Source: Pararhizobium polonicum (lineage in GTDB: Bacteria; Pseudomonadota; Alphaproteobacteria; Rhizobiales; Rhizobiaceae). Taken from it: DNA of 64,000 bases. The first letter of the stretch is position 1. Every line of letters begins with the position of its first letter. This document shows, one piece after another, positions 1 to 7,449 of this stretch. Position numbers and translations under genes: made by a program. The notes beneath the pieces were generated by a model. That model did not search any database. It was given only the letters and a program-made list of their open reading frames with translations, and had not been told where the DNA came from. The stretch lies in the NCBI RefSeq assembly GCF_001687365.1, contig NZ_LGLV01000016.1:143788-207787 (forward strand), written 5' to 3'.

Positions 1-2
1 AG

Positions 3-440
3 ATCGAGGCGAATACCAGCCTCGACAACGGCCTGTCGCTGGTGGCCTCCTATACCTATACCGACATCAAGATCACCGAGGGCCCTGCGGATACGGTTGG
101 CAATTCCGTTTCTTCCGTGCCGCGCCACATGGCCTCTCTGTGGGCGGACTACACCCTGCCCGAAGATGGCCCGGGCGCCGGCCTCGGCTTTGGAGCAGGT
201 GTCCGCTTCCTCGGATCCAGCTATGGCAACGACCAGAATACAATGCGCAATTCGTCGCGTGCCCTGTTCGACGCCGCTGCCCACTATGATTTCGCGGCGA
301 TCGACAAGAAGTACGAAGGCCTGCGCCTGCAGGTGAACGCCACCAATGTCTTTGACCGGCGTGACGCAGTCTGCTCGGCCGGCTTCTGCTATCGCGACCA
401 GGGCCGTGCCGTTATCGGTTCGCTGAAATACAGCTGGTGA
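3..440 (+). CDS. TonB-dependent siderophore receptor, C-terminal part (5' end outside window)
   Basis: The reading frame is open from the window edge and ends in residues typical of an outer-membrane beta-barrel: alternating aromatic strands, an NVFDRRD stretch (the NLFD/NVFD turn common near the end of these receptors), and a final strand closing on aromatic Trp (KYSW), the usual signal for outer-membrane assembly. The receptor would take up a ferric siderophore using TonB energy. The FhuF-type reductase starting 4 bases downstream and the siderophore-binding protein after it support a hydroxamate-type siderophore, but substrate cannot be read from this fragment. The plug domain and TonB box lie outside the window. 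Confidence 0.85.
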   Translation: MEANTSLDNGLSLVASYTYTDIKITEGPADTVGNSVSSVPRHMASLWADYTLPEDGPGAGLGFGAGVRFLGSSYGNDQNTMRNSSRALFDAAAHYDFAAIDKKYEGLRLQVNATNVFDRRDAVCSAGFCYRDQGRAVIGSLKYSW

Positions 441-444
441 GACT

Positions 445-1209
445 TTGACCGTCAACGCCAACCACGACGCAAAGACTGCCTTCGGGGCCTCCAGCCTGAA
501 GGCAGTCTTTGCCGGTGAGCATGCCTGGTGCGGCGAGAAGATGATGCTGTCTTCGGACATCGAAGGCGCCGTCCCGATTTCGGATTTCTTCGGCTCCGGC
601 GGTTTTTCCGCTGCCCTCGATACCTATGCGGCGAGCCGGGGCGGCACCGACAGGCGCGCGGTCGCCTCCATGTGGTCGCTCTATTATTTCTCGCTTCTGA
701 CCATCCCCTATATCGTTGCCCGCCGGGCCCATCATGCGCTGCCGGTCGCCGCCCGCAGCATGACGATCGCGCTGGCCGAGGACGGGCTGCCGCGTGCGCT
801 GGGCCTTGCCGATGAAGGCGACTGGAGCGACAGCGAAGAGGGCGATCTGCTCTCCTTCGTGATGCCTCTGGTCAGCCAGAACCTTGCCGAAATCGTCGCA
901 CACCTGAAGACGCAGGGCGGCATTGCCCCGAAGCTCGCCTGGAACAACGCGGCCGTCTATATCGACTACGCCTTCAACGCCACCGAACGGAAGCGCCCGG
1001 CAGACGGCGACGCCTGGGCTTCGCGCTCGCTGTTTTCAGCGCCGCATTTGCCGGATGGTTCGGCCAACCCCTTCCTCGGCTGCCTGCGCCACGAGATCGA
1101 CGGAGAAGAGACCGTCTGCCGCCGCAAGATCTGTTGCCTGCGTTACCTGCTGCCCGGTATTCCCAGTTGCGGCAATCTCTGCGCCCTGCCCGCCCAAAGA
1201 AAGCAATGA
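445..1209 (+). CDS. fhuF: FhuF-type siderophore-iron reductase
   Basis: A 254-residue cytoplasmic protein with the C-terminal cysteine signature of FhuF reductases: adjacent cysteines at about 230-231, then Cys 242 and Cys 246, which would hold a [2Fe-2S] cluster. FhuF proteins reduce Fe3+ in imported ferric siderophores so the iron can be released. The last pair is spaced CX3C, whereas the classical FhuF motif is CX2C. The start is TTG, 4 bases after the receptor stop, so translation is probably coupled. The stop overlaps the region just before the binding-protein GTG start. Family call is firm; siderophore type is inferred from context. Confidence 0.85.
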   Translation: MTVNANHDAKTAFGASSLKAVFAGEHAWCGEKMMLSSDIEGAVPISDFFGSGGFSAALDTYAASRGGTDRRAVASMWSLYYFSLLTIPYIVARRAHHALPVAARSMTIALAEDGLPRALGLADEGDWSDSEEGDLLSFVMPLVSQNLAEIVAHLKTQGGIAPKLAWNNAAVYIDYAFNATERKRPADGDAWASRSLFSAPHLPDGSANPFLGCLRHEIDGEETVCRRKICCLRYLLPGIPSCGNLCALPAQRKQ

Positions 1210-1210
1210 C

Positions 1211-2317
1211 GTGAAACGCCTTTTTCTTCTGACACTCGGCCTGCTCTTGGCCTTTGCCCCGATCGTGAATGCACAAGACCGCTGGCCGATGACACTGACT
1301 GACTCGGTTGGCCGGCAGGTGACGATCAAGGCAAAGCCGAAGGCGATCCTGCTCGGCAGCGGCTTCAATCTGGTGGCGCTGTCGCTGATCCATCCGGATC
1401 CCGTCAGCCTGCTGGCCGGCTGGTCCGGCGACATGAAGGGTGACAATCCGGAAATCTACCAGGATTTTGTCACGAAATTTCCAAAGCTCGCCGACGTACC
1501 GATCATTGGCAACGGCACCGGCGACGGCTTGTCGTTCGAAACCATCCTGTCGCTGAAGGCCGACCTTGCGATCCTGGCGAACTGGCAGGCCGATACCGAG
1601 CTTGGCAAACGGGCGATCGACTATCTGGAAACCATCGGCGTTCCGGTCTTTGTCGTCGATTTCAACAGCGATCCGCTCAAGAACACGCCGGACAACATGC
1701 GGCTGCTCGGCAGGATTCTGGAGCGGGAAGAACAGGCAAACGCCTTTGCCACCTTCTACGAGGACCACCTGAAGCGCATCACCGATCGCGTCGCGGCCAA
1801 TCCGGAACCCGGCCCCACCGTGGTGATGGATGCCTTTCCCAATCCGGATCGATGCTGCTACGCCTATGGAACCGGCGGCCTTGGCGAATTCATCGGCATC
1901 ACCGGCAGCCGCAATATCGCCGACAAGAACCTGCCGCGGCAGGGCGGCATGGTCAGCAGCGAATACCTGATATCAGCCGACCCGGAGGTCTACATCGCCA
2001 CCGCCTCGCCGGGCGGAACCTACAGCGTGTTTTCGGTCGGCCCCGGCGTTCCCGCCGAAGAGGCCCGCAGGACGCTCGGTGAAGCGGTGAAGAACCCGGT
2101 TCTGGCCAACCTGTCCGGTGTGCAGAAAGGGCGCGTGCACGGATTGTGGAATTTCTTCAATGCCGTGCCGCTGAACATTCTCGCAGCGGAGGCTTTTGCG
2201 CACTGGCTGCGGCCGGAGCTGTTTGCCGATGTCGATCCGGACGCATCGCTCGCGGAAATCAACGAACGCTTTGCCGCCGTTCCGTTCAGGGGCTCCTACT
2301 GGATCAGCCTGAAATAG
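1211..2317 (+). CDS. Iron-siderophore ABC transporter periplasmic binding protein
   Basis: A 368-residue FhuD/FepB-class protein. A GTG start at 1211, directly after the reductase stop, gives a clean Sec signal peptide (KRLFLLTLGLLLAFAPIVNA followed by QD). The mature part opens with the family pattern for binding proteins (DSVGRQVTI, then a KAILLGSG segment) and has the two-lobe helical-backbone composition of the class. It would deliver ferric siderophore from the periplasm to an inner-membrane permease and ATPase, neither of which lies in the window. A longer frame extends upstream, but it overlaps fhuF and lacks the signal peptide at its start, so it was not used. Confidence 0.85.
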   Translation: MKRLFLLTLGLLLAFAPIVNAQDRWPMTLTDSVGRQVTIKAKPKAILLGSGFNLVALSLIHPDPVSLLAGWSGDMKGDNPEIYQDFVTKFPKLADVPIIGNGTGDGLSFETILSLKADLAILANWQADTELGKRAIDYLETIGVPVFVVDFNSDPLKNTPDNMRLLGRILEREEQANAFATFYEDHLKRITDRVAANPEPGPTVVMDAFPNPDRCCYAYGTGGLGEFIGITGSRNIADKNLPRQGGMVSSEYLISADPEVYIATASPGGTYSVFSVGPGVPAEEARRTLGEAVKNPVLANLSGVQKGRVHGLWNFFNAVPLNILAAEAFAHWLRPELFADVDPDASLAEINERFAAVPFRGSYWISLK

Positions 2318-2321
2318 AGAA

Positions 2322-2347
2322 TGGCCGGATATGGGGATATCCGGCCA
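2322..2347. terminator. Perfect 11-bp hairpin between convergent genes
   Basis: TGGCCGGATAT and ATATCCGGCCA pair perfectly around a GGGG loop, 4 bases after the stop of the binding-protein gene and 15 bases before the end of the opposing ferritin-like gene. There is no strong T-run on either side, so it may be a bidirectional or Rho-assisted terminator. Confidence 0.6.
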
Positions 2348-2362
2348 ATGTGATGATCTTCG

Positions 2363-2863
2363 CTACGCGGCCTTCTTGAGGGCCGTTGCATTGACCGAAG
2401 CCTCGGCCAGCTTCGTCAGGGCGTGGTCGGTCTTGCCCTCCTGCTGCAGCGTCTCGTCGAGCAGCTTGACCGCATCCTTGAGGCCGAGCATCGCAGCCCA
2501 GGTTTTCAAGGTGCCGTAGCGGGCCATCTCGTAATGTTCGACCGCCTGCGCCGTGGCCAGAAGACCGGCATCGAGCGCCGGCGAATTCTTGAATTCGTCG
2601 AGGATCTCCTCGCCTTCCTCGATGATCCCGTCGATGGCCGGGCAGGTCTTGCCGGTGGCACGCTTGCCGAAGATTTCAAACACCTGCTGCAGGCGCTCGA
2701 TCTGCCCTTCGGTTTCGTCGCGATGCTTTTCGAAAGCGGCCTTCAGCTGCGGGCTCTGCGCGCCCTTTGCCATTTTCGGCAAGGTCTTCAGAATTTTCCG
2801 TTCGGCGTAATAGACATCCTTGAGCATGTCGTGAAACAGGTCTTCCAGGGCTTTTCCGGCCAT
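2363..2863 (-). CDS. Ferritin-like DUF892 (YciE/YciF) protein
   Basis: A 166-residue all-helical protein starting MAGKALEDLFHDMLKDVYYAE and containing the repeated E/H spacing of the DUF892 ferritin-like family (for example KHRDETEGQIERL and AVEHYEMARYGTLK), which supplies a di-iron site. YciE/YciF relatives are associated with stress responses; the precise reaction is unknown. The start at 2863 follows an AAGGAAGAG ribosome site; ATGs 18 and 81 bases upstream fit less well. It is divergent from the next gene and shares a 158-base intergenic region with it. Family assignment is strong, function weak. Confidence 0.8.
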   Translation of the reverse strand: MAGKALEDLFHDMLKDVYYAERKILKTLPKMAKGAQSPQLKAAFEKHRDETEGQIERLQQVFEIFGKRATGKTCPAIDGIIEEGEEILDEFKNSPALDAGLLATAQAVEHYEMARYGTLKTWAAMLGLKDAVKLLDETLQQEGKTDHALTKLAEASVNATALKKAA

Positions 2864-3021
2864 TGGTCTCTTCCTTTTCATGATGAACACATGTCGTCGG
2901 CGACCTGCGGGAAACGGGTTGCAACGGGCTTTGTTCCACTTCACGGAACAATCACTGGATCGTGCCGCGAAACGCTTCCCTCACGGCGACGCCCCGCCTA
3001 TATAGGGATGGGAGGATCTTG

Positions 3022-3549
3022 ATGATTTGGATATTTCCTGCGCTTGCAGGCCTTTTGATTGTTTATTTCGCCATGCGCTCGTCGCGTTTCCGGCGCTTTG
3101 CCGAACCGGTTTTGAGCGTCCTTGTGGCACTGGGGCTTCTATCCGCCTTCGTGATCTGGCTGCGAGACGGCGGATCGCAGGACGCCGCCGACACCCAGCC
3201 GCCGCTGACCCAGAGCCGCCCAGTTATTCAGCCGGAGGAGATCGTGCTCGACGGCTTGCAATTCACCCGCAACCGGCCCGATACCAGCTACCGCGTCACC
3301 GGTACGGTTCTCAACAATAGCCCGGCCAATCTCACCAATTTCAATCTGACGGTGACGCTCGAAGATTGCCCGGATAATGCGTGCAAGACGATCGGTGAAG
3401 ACACCGCGCTCATTCTGGCGCGCGTGCCGGCTGGTGCAAGCCAGACATTCGAAACCTTCTTTACCTTCCCCAACCGTTTCGGCATCGAGCCGACGGCGCC
3501 GAAATGGTCGACGCGGGTTTCCAACGTCCAGGGCATCGCCGCCCCATAA
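3022..3549 (+). CDS. Membrane-anchored protein of unknown function
   Basis: A 175-residue protein with two closely spaced N-terminal hydrophobic segments (about residues 1-17 and 28-46), then a periplasm-facing domain of about 120 residues. The domain reads like a beta-sandwich: a segment resembling FTRNRPDTSYRVTGTVLNNS, a CPDNAC loop that could form a disulfide, and alternating beta strands. Such domains occur in proteins annotated as FxLYD or DUF3426-like, but I cannot assign one firmly. The ATG at 3022 follows a GGGAGG ribosome site 7 bases upstream. It is divergent from the ferritin-like gene and convergent with the Rieske gene. Confidence 0.65.
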   Translation: MIWIFPALAGLLIVYFAMRSSRFRRFAEPVLSVLVALGLLSAFVIWLRDGGSQDAADTQPPLTQSRPVIQPEEIVLDGLQFTRNRPDTSYRVTGTVLNNSPANLTNFNLTVTLEDCPDNACKTIGEDTALILARVPAGASQTFETFFTFPNRFGIEPTAPKWSTRVSNVQGIAAP

Positions 3550-3564
3550 CGGATCGCCGGTGCG

Positions 3565-4794
3565 TCAGGCCCGGCTGATCTCGTCCAGATACCAGTTGAT
3601 GTAACGCAGTTCGTTCTGCTCCATCGGCGCGATCGGACCCGGTACGAAATAATGCGAACGCACGCCGCGTGAGGTATGCTCGATGATCGACTTGTCCTCG
3701 TCGGTGGTCACCGTCCACAGCCATTTCAGCTTTTCGAGGTCGTAGTCGACGCCCTCTTGCGCCTCGCCGTTGACCAGCCAGATCAGTTCCATCTCACAGG
3801 CCTCGGGGCCCTTGGGAATGAAACGGTAGATCATGCCGTGATCGGGATAGCAGACGAGGAACGACGTGCCGCCGAGATGGACGGAGGTGACGCCGCCGTC
3901 GAATTCGGTGAACCGCCCCATCAGAGGTGCGAGCGCCGAGCCGTCCTGGCTGCCGGTCTTCACACCATCATAGAGCGCATAGCGGAAGGCATGGATGGTC
4001 TCCTTGCCGTTTGCCGATGTCTGCCAGTGATCGCCGGAACCGATCTGGATACCGAGCGCGCAGGTCCGCTCCTCCATCGCCGCATTCAGCGCCTCGATCA
4101 TATGCAACGGCTGTTCCAGCGCGTGGGTCTGCGAATATTCCGGATGCGCCGGGCCGCAATGATAGCACTCGACATAGTTTTCGACCGCCAGCTTCCAGTT
4201 GGCATCGACCGGATAGCTCTGACGATGCGCCACCTTGGCCTGTGCCCAGCCATATTGCCCGCAGGTGGCATGCAGCAGGTTCTCGACCTCGGTGAAATCG
4301 AGCGGGTTGTCGGCGAAGGAAATGAACACCAGCCCCTCGACGACGCGGACATGCAGCGTCTTCAGCCCATGGTCTTCCCGCTTGAAATCCTTCGGCATCA
4401 GCCGGGCAGCCTTCAACGCCCCGTCATTACCATAGGTCCAGGCATGGTAGGGACAGACGAAGACGCGGGCATTACCCTTGTCCTTTGTGCAGACCTCGGC
4501 GCCACGATGGCGGCAGACGTTGAGAATGGCGTGGATCGTGCCATCCGCATGCCGGGTCAGGATCACCTGCTCCGACGCCATCCGAAAAACCTCGAAATCG
4601 TTCGGCTTGGGGATGACGCTTTCATGCGCGACGCAGTGCCAGTGGCGGCGGAAGACGCGCTCCAGATCGCGCTCGTAGATGTCCGGGTCCATGTAGAACG
4701 GCCGGGTGAGGCCATGGCCGGGCCTGTGGGCGGCGACGAGCTGGTCGATACGGTCCATCGGCTTTTCGGTCGTCTTTGTGTCTGGCGCGAGCAT
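3565..4794 (-). CDS. Rieske non-heme iron oxygenase, alpha subunit; probable quaternary-amine N-demethylase
   Basis: A 409-residue oxygenase. The Rieske [2Fe-2S] ligands are Cys94-x-His96 and Cys114-x2-His117 (CRH and CPYH). The mononuclear iron site is NYVECYHCGPAHPEYS with His near 212 and 217. Members close to this architecture (GbcA, stachydrine demethylase Stc2) oxidatively remove a methyl group from quaternary amines. The two dimethylglycine/sarcosine-dehydrogenase-like genes upstream on the same strand support that kind of substrate. No dedicated reductase gene is adjacent. The ATG at 4794 is preferred because an AAGGAG site lies 9 bases ahead; the ATG at 4803 abuts that site. Glycine betaine, stachydrine, carnitine or another betaine remain possible. 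Confidence 0.85.
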   Translation of the reverse strand: MLAPDTKTTEKPMDRIDQLVAAHRPGHGLTRPFYMDPDIYERDLERVFRRHWHCVAHESVIPKPNDFEVFRMASEQVILTRHADGTIHAILNVCRHRGAEVCTKDKGNARVFVCPYHAWTYGNDGALKAARLMPKDFKREDHGLKTLHVRVVEGLVFISFADNPLDFTEVENLLHATCGQYGWAQAKVAHRQSYPVDANWKLAVENYVECYHCGPAHPEYSQTHALEQPLHMIEALNAAMEERTCALGIQIGSGDHWQTSANGKETIHAFRYALYDGVKTGSQDGSALAPLMGRFTEFDGGVTSVHLGGTSFLVCYPDHGMIYRFIPKGPEACEMELIWLVNGEAQEGVDYDLEKLKWLWTVTTDEDKSIIEHTSRGVRSHYFVPGPIAPMEQNELRYINWYLDEISRA

Positions 4795-4864
4795 GGCTTT
4801 CATCTCCTTGAAAACATCCGGAAAAATCGCGTTCCGGCGCGCGCACTCAATACTGGCGGGAAGA

Positions 4865-4977
4865 GCCCCTCACCCTAGCCCTCTCCCCGTAAACGGGGAG
4901 AGGGGACGACGGAGGCTGCCGCCTATCCCTTCTCCCCGTTTACGGGGAGAAGGTGCCCGACAGGGCGGATGAGGGGC
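4865..4977. repeat. Intergenic palindromic repeat, family A
   Basis: Outer arms GCCCCTCA and TGAGGGGC enclose two perfect hairpins: CTCTCCCCGT/ACGGGGAGAG at 4881-4902 and CTTCTCCCCGT/ACGGGGAGAAG at 4929-4952. It fills most of the 207-base space between the Rieske gene and the dehydrogenase gene upstream. It looks like a mobile intergenic palindrome of the kind scattered through rhizobial genomes, and its transcript would fold strongly, which could separate expression of the two genes. Confidence 0.8.
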
Positions 4978-5001
4978 AATTCTCGTCCCAGACCGAAGGA
5001 C

Positions 5002-7449
5002 CTACATCCGCACCCGCTCCGCCTTCGGATCATACATCGGCGCAAGCGACGCCTCCGCCTTCACCCGCGTCCCGGCAATCTCAATCTCATAAGCCGAGCC
5101 CAGCACATCCGTCTCGCTTTCACCCTTGCACGGCACATAACCGAGCCCGATCGCACCGCCGAGATGGTGGCCGTAATTGCCGGATGTGATCGTGCCGACG
5201 ATCCTGCCGTCGCGGACCACCGCTTCGTTGTGGAACAAGAGCGGCTCCGCATCGGCCAGCCGGAACTGGACCAATCTCCGCGACAGTCCAGCCTCCTGCT
5301 TCTTCAGCACCGCCTCGCGGCCGATGAAATCGCCCTTGCCAGCCCGAACGGCAAAGCCGAGGCCGGCTTCCAGCACATGATCCTCATCGGTGATGTCATG
5401 GCCGAAATGGCGGAAGGCCTTTTCGATGCGGCACGAATCCAGCGTATGAAGCCCGCAGAGCTTCAGGCCGACATCCGCCCCCGCCGCCTCCAGCGCCTCG
5501 AACACATGCGCCGTCTGGTCGGTGGAAACGTAAAGCTCCCAGCCGAGTTCGCCGACATAGGTGACCCGGTGAGCCCGGGCGAGACCCATGCCGATCTCGA
5601 TTTCCCGGGCAGTGCCGAACGGATGGGCCGCATTGGAGAAGTCGTTGGGGCTGACCTTTTGCATCAGCTCGCGCGCCTTCGGCCCCATGACGCAAAGCAC
5701 CGATTCCGATGCCGTCATATCGGTGATGACGACGAATTCATCAGTGACATGCTTGCGCAGCCAGGCGAGGTCACGCTGCAAGGTTGCGCCGGGCACGACC
5801 AGCAGGAAAGCCGTTTCCGAAAGCCGCGTCACCGTCAGATCGCTCTCGATACCGCCGCGGGCATTGAGCATCTGCGTATAGACGATGCGGCCCGCCGCAA
5901 CATCCATCTGGTTGGCACAGAGCTTCTGAAGAAAGGCCAGTGCGTCGCGGCCCTCGACGCGGATCTTGCCGAACGAGGTCATGTCGAACAGACCGACGCC
6001 GTTGCGCACAGCCAGATGTTCGTCGCGCTGATTATCGAACCAGTTCTGCCGCTTCCAGCTGTATCGGTATTCGCGCGCCTGGCCTTCTTTCGCAAACCAG
6101 TTGGCCCGCTCCCAACCGGCCACTTCGCCAAACACCGCGCCGCGTGCCTTCAGATGCTCATGGATCGGCGAACGGCGAACGCCACGCGCGGTGGCCATCT
6201 GGCGATAGGGGAAATGGTCGGCATAGAGCAAGCCGAGCGTCTCGGTGACGCGTTCCTTGAGATAGGTCCGGTTCTTCTGGAACGGCTGCGCCCGGCGGAT
6301 ATCGACTTCCCAGAGATCGAAAGGCGGCTCGCCGTCGTTCATCCACTGCGCCAGTGCCATGCCGGCACCGCCGGAGGAGACGATGCCGATGGAATTGTAA
6401 CCGGCCGCGACCCAGTAGCCCTTCAGCTCCGGCGCCTCGCCAAGATAGTAGCGATCGTCCGGCGTAAAGCTCTCCGGGCCGTTGAAGAAAGTGTGGATCC
6501 CCGCCGTTTCCAGCATCGGCATGCGGTTGACCGCCTGTTCGAGGATCGGCGCGAAATGGTCGAAATCCTCCGGCAATTGGTCGAAACAGAAATCCTCGCT
6601 GATGCCGTCCATACCCCAGGGCTTGGCCTTGAGTTCGAAGGCCCCGACCAGCATCTTGCCGGCATCCTCCTTGTAATAGGTGCATTCGTCCGGCACACGC
6701 AGCACCGGCAGGCGTTGCAGCCCGGCGACCGGCTCGGTGACGATGTAGAAATGCTCGCAGGCATGCAGCGGCACGGTGACGCCGGACATATTGGCGAGTT
6801 CCCTGCCCCACATACCGGCCGCATTGACGACGTTCTCGGTCTCGATCGTGAACGTCTCGCCGTTCTGCTCGCAGGTGACGCCGGAGACCCGGCCATCCTT
6901 CTTGTGGACAGCCGTCACCTTGACGCCTTCGAGAATGGTCGCGCCGTTCTGCCGCGCACCCTTGGCCAAGGCCATGGCGATATTAGCCGGATCGCACTGG
7001 CCATCGAGCGGCAGATGCACGGCGGCCGTGACATCCGAAATATTCAGATGGGGATACATCGCCTTGACCTCATCCGGCGAAATTTCCCGCACATCGACAT
7101 CGAAGGCACGGGCAAGCGAAGCCTGTCGGTAGATCTCCTGCTTGCGCTCCTCCGTCAGCGCCACCGTGATCGAGCCGCATTGGCGCATGCCCGTACCGAT
7201 GCCGGTCTCGGCCTCGAGCTTGGTGTAGAGATCGGCCGAATATTTGGCGAGCCGGGTCATGTTCTGCGAGGCGCGCAGCTGGCCGATGAGGCCCGCCGCA
7301 TGCCAGGTGGTGCCCGACGTCAGCTGTTTGCGCTCCAGCAGCACGACATCGGTCCAGCCGAGCTTGGCCAGATGATAGGCAACCGAACAGCCCGATACAC
7401 CGCCACCGATGATGACCGCGCGGGCCTTTGTGGGGATAGCCTTGCTCAT
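5002..7449 (-). CDS. FAD-dependent oxidoreductase with GCV_T domain (dimethylglycine/sarcosine dehydrogenase type)
   Basis: An 815-residue two-part enzyme. The N-terminal half is a DAO-type FAD domain: VIIGGGVSGCSVAYHL near residues 12-27, and SGTTWHAAGL with His50 at the position that binds FAD covalently in mammalian dimethylglycine and sarcosine dehydrogenases. The C-terminal half is a GCV_T plus GCV_T_C folate-binding unit that would capture the released C1 unit as methylene-tetrahydrofolate. Its ATG overlaps the stop of the upstream paralogue by 4 bases, so the two are translationally coupled. The exact amine (dimethylglycine, sarcosine, N-methylproline or similar) cannot be fixed from sequence. 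Confidence 0.85.
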   Translation of the reverse strand: MSKAIPTKARAVIIGGGVSGCSVAYHLAKLGWTDVVLLERKQLTSGTTWHAAGLIGQLRASQNMTRLAKYSADLYTKLEAETGIGTGMRQCGSITVALTEERKQEIYRQASLARAFDVDVREISPDEVKAMYPHLNISDVTAAVHLPLDGQCDPANIAMALAKGARQNGATILEGVKVTAVHKKDGRVSGVTCEQNGETFTIETENVVNAAGMWGRELANMSGVTVPLHACEHFYIVTEPVAGLQRLPVLRVPDECTYYKEDAGKMLVGAFELKAKPWGMDGISEDFCFDQLPEDFDHFAPILEQAVNRMPMLETAGIHTFFNGPESFTPDDRYYLGEAPELKGYWVAAGYNSIGIVSSGGAGMALAQWMNDGEPPFDLWEVDIRRAQPFQKNRTYLKERVTETLGLLYADHFPYRQMATARGVRRSPIHEHLKARGAVFGEVAGWERANWFAKEGQAREYRYSWKRQNWFDNQRDEHLAVRNGVGLFDMTSFGKIRVEGRDALAFLQKLCANQMDVAAGRIVYTQMLNARGGIESDLTVTRLSETAFLLVVPGATLQRDLAWLRKHVTDEFVVITDMTASESVLCVMGPKARELMQKVSPNDFSNAAHPFGTAREIEIGMGLARAHRVTYVGELGWELYVSTDQTAHVFEALEAAGADVGLKLCGLHTLDSCRIEKAFRHFGHDITDEDHVLEAGLGFAVRAGKGDFIGREAVLKKQEAGLSRRLVQFRLADAEPLLFHNEAVVRDGRIVGTITSGNYGHHLGGAIGLGYVPCKGESETDVLGSAYEIEIAGTRVKAEASLAPMYDPKAERVRM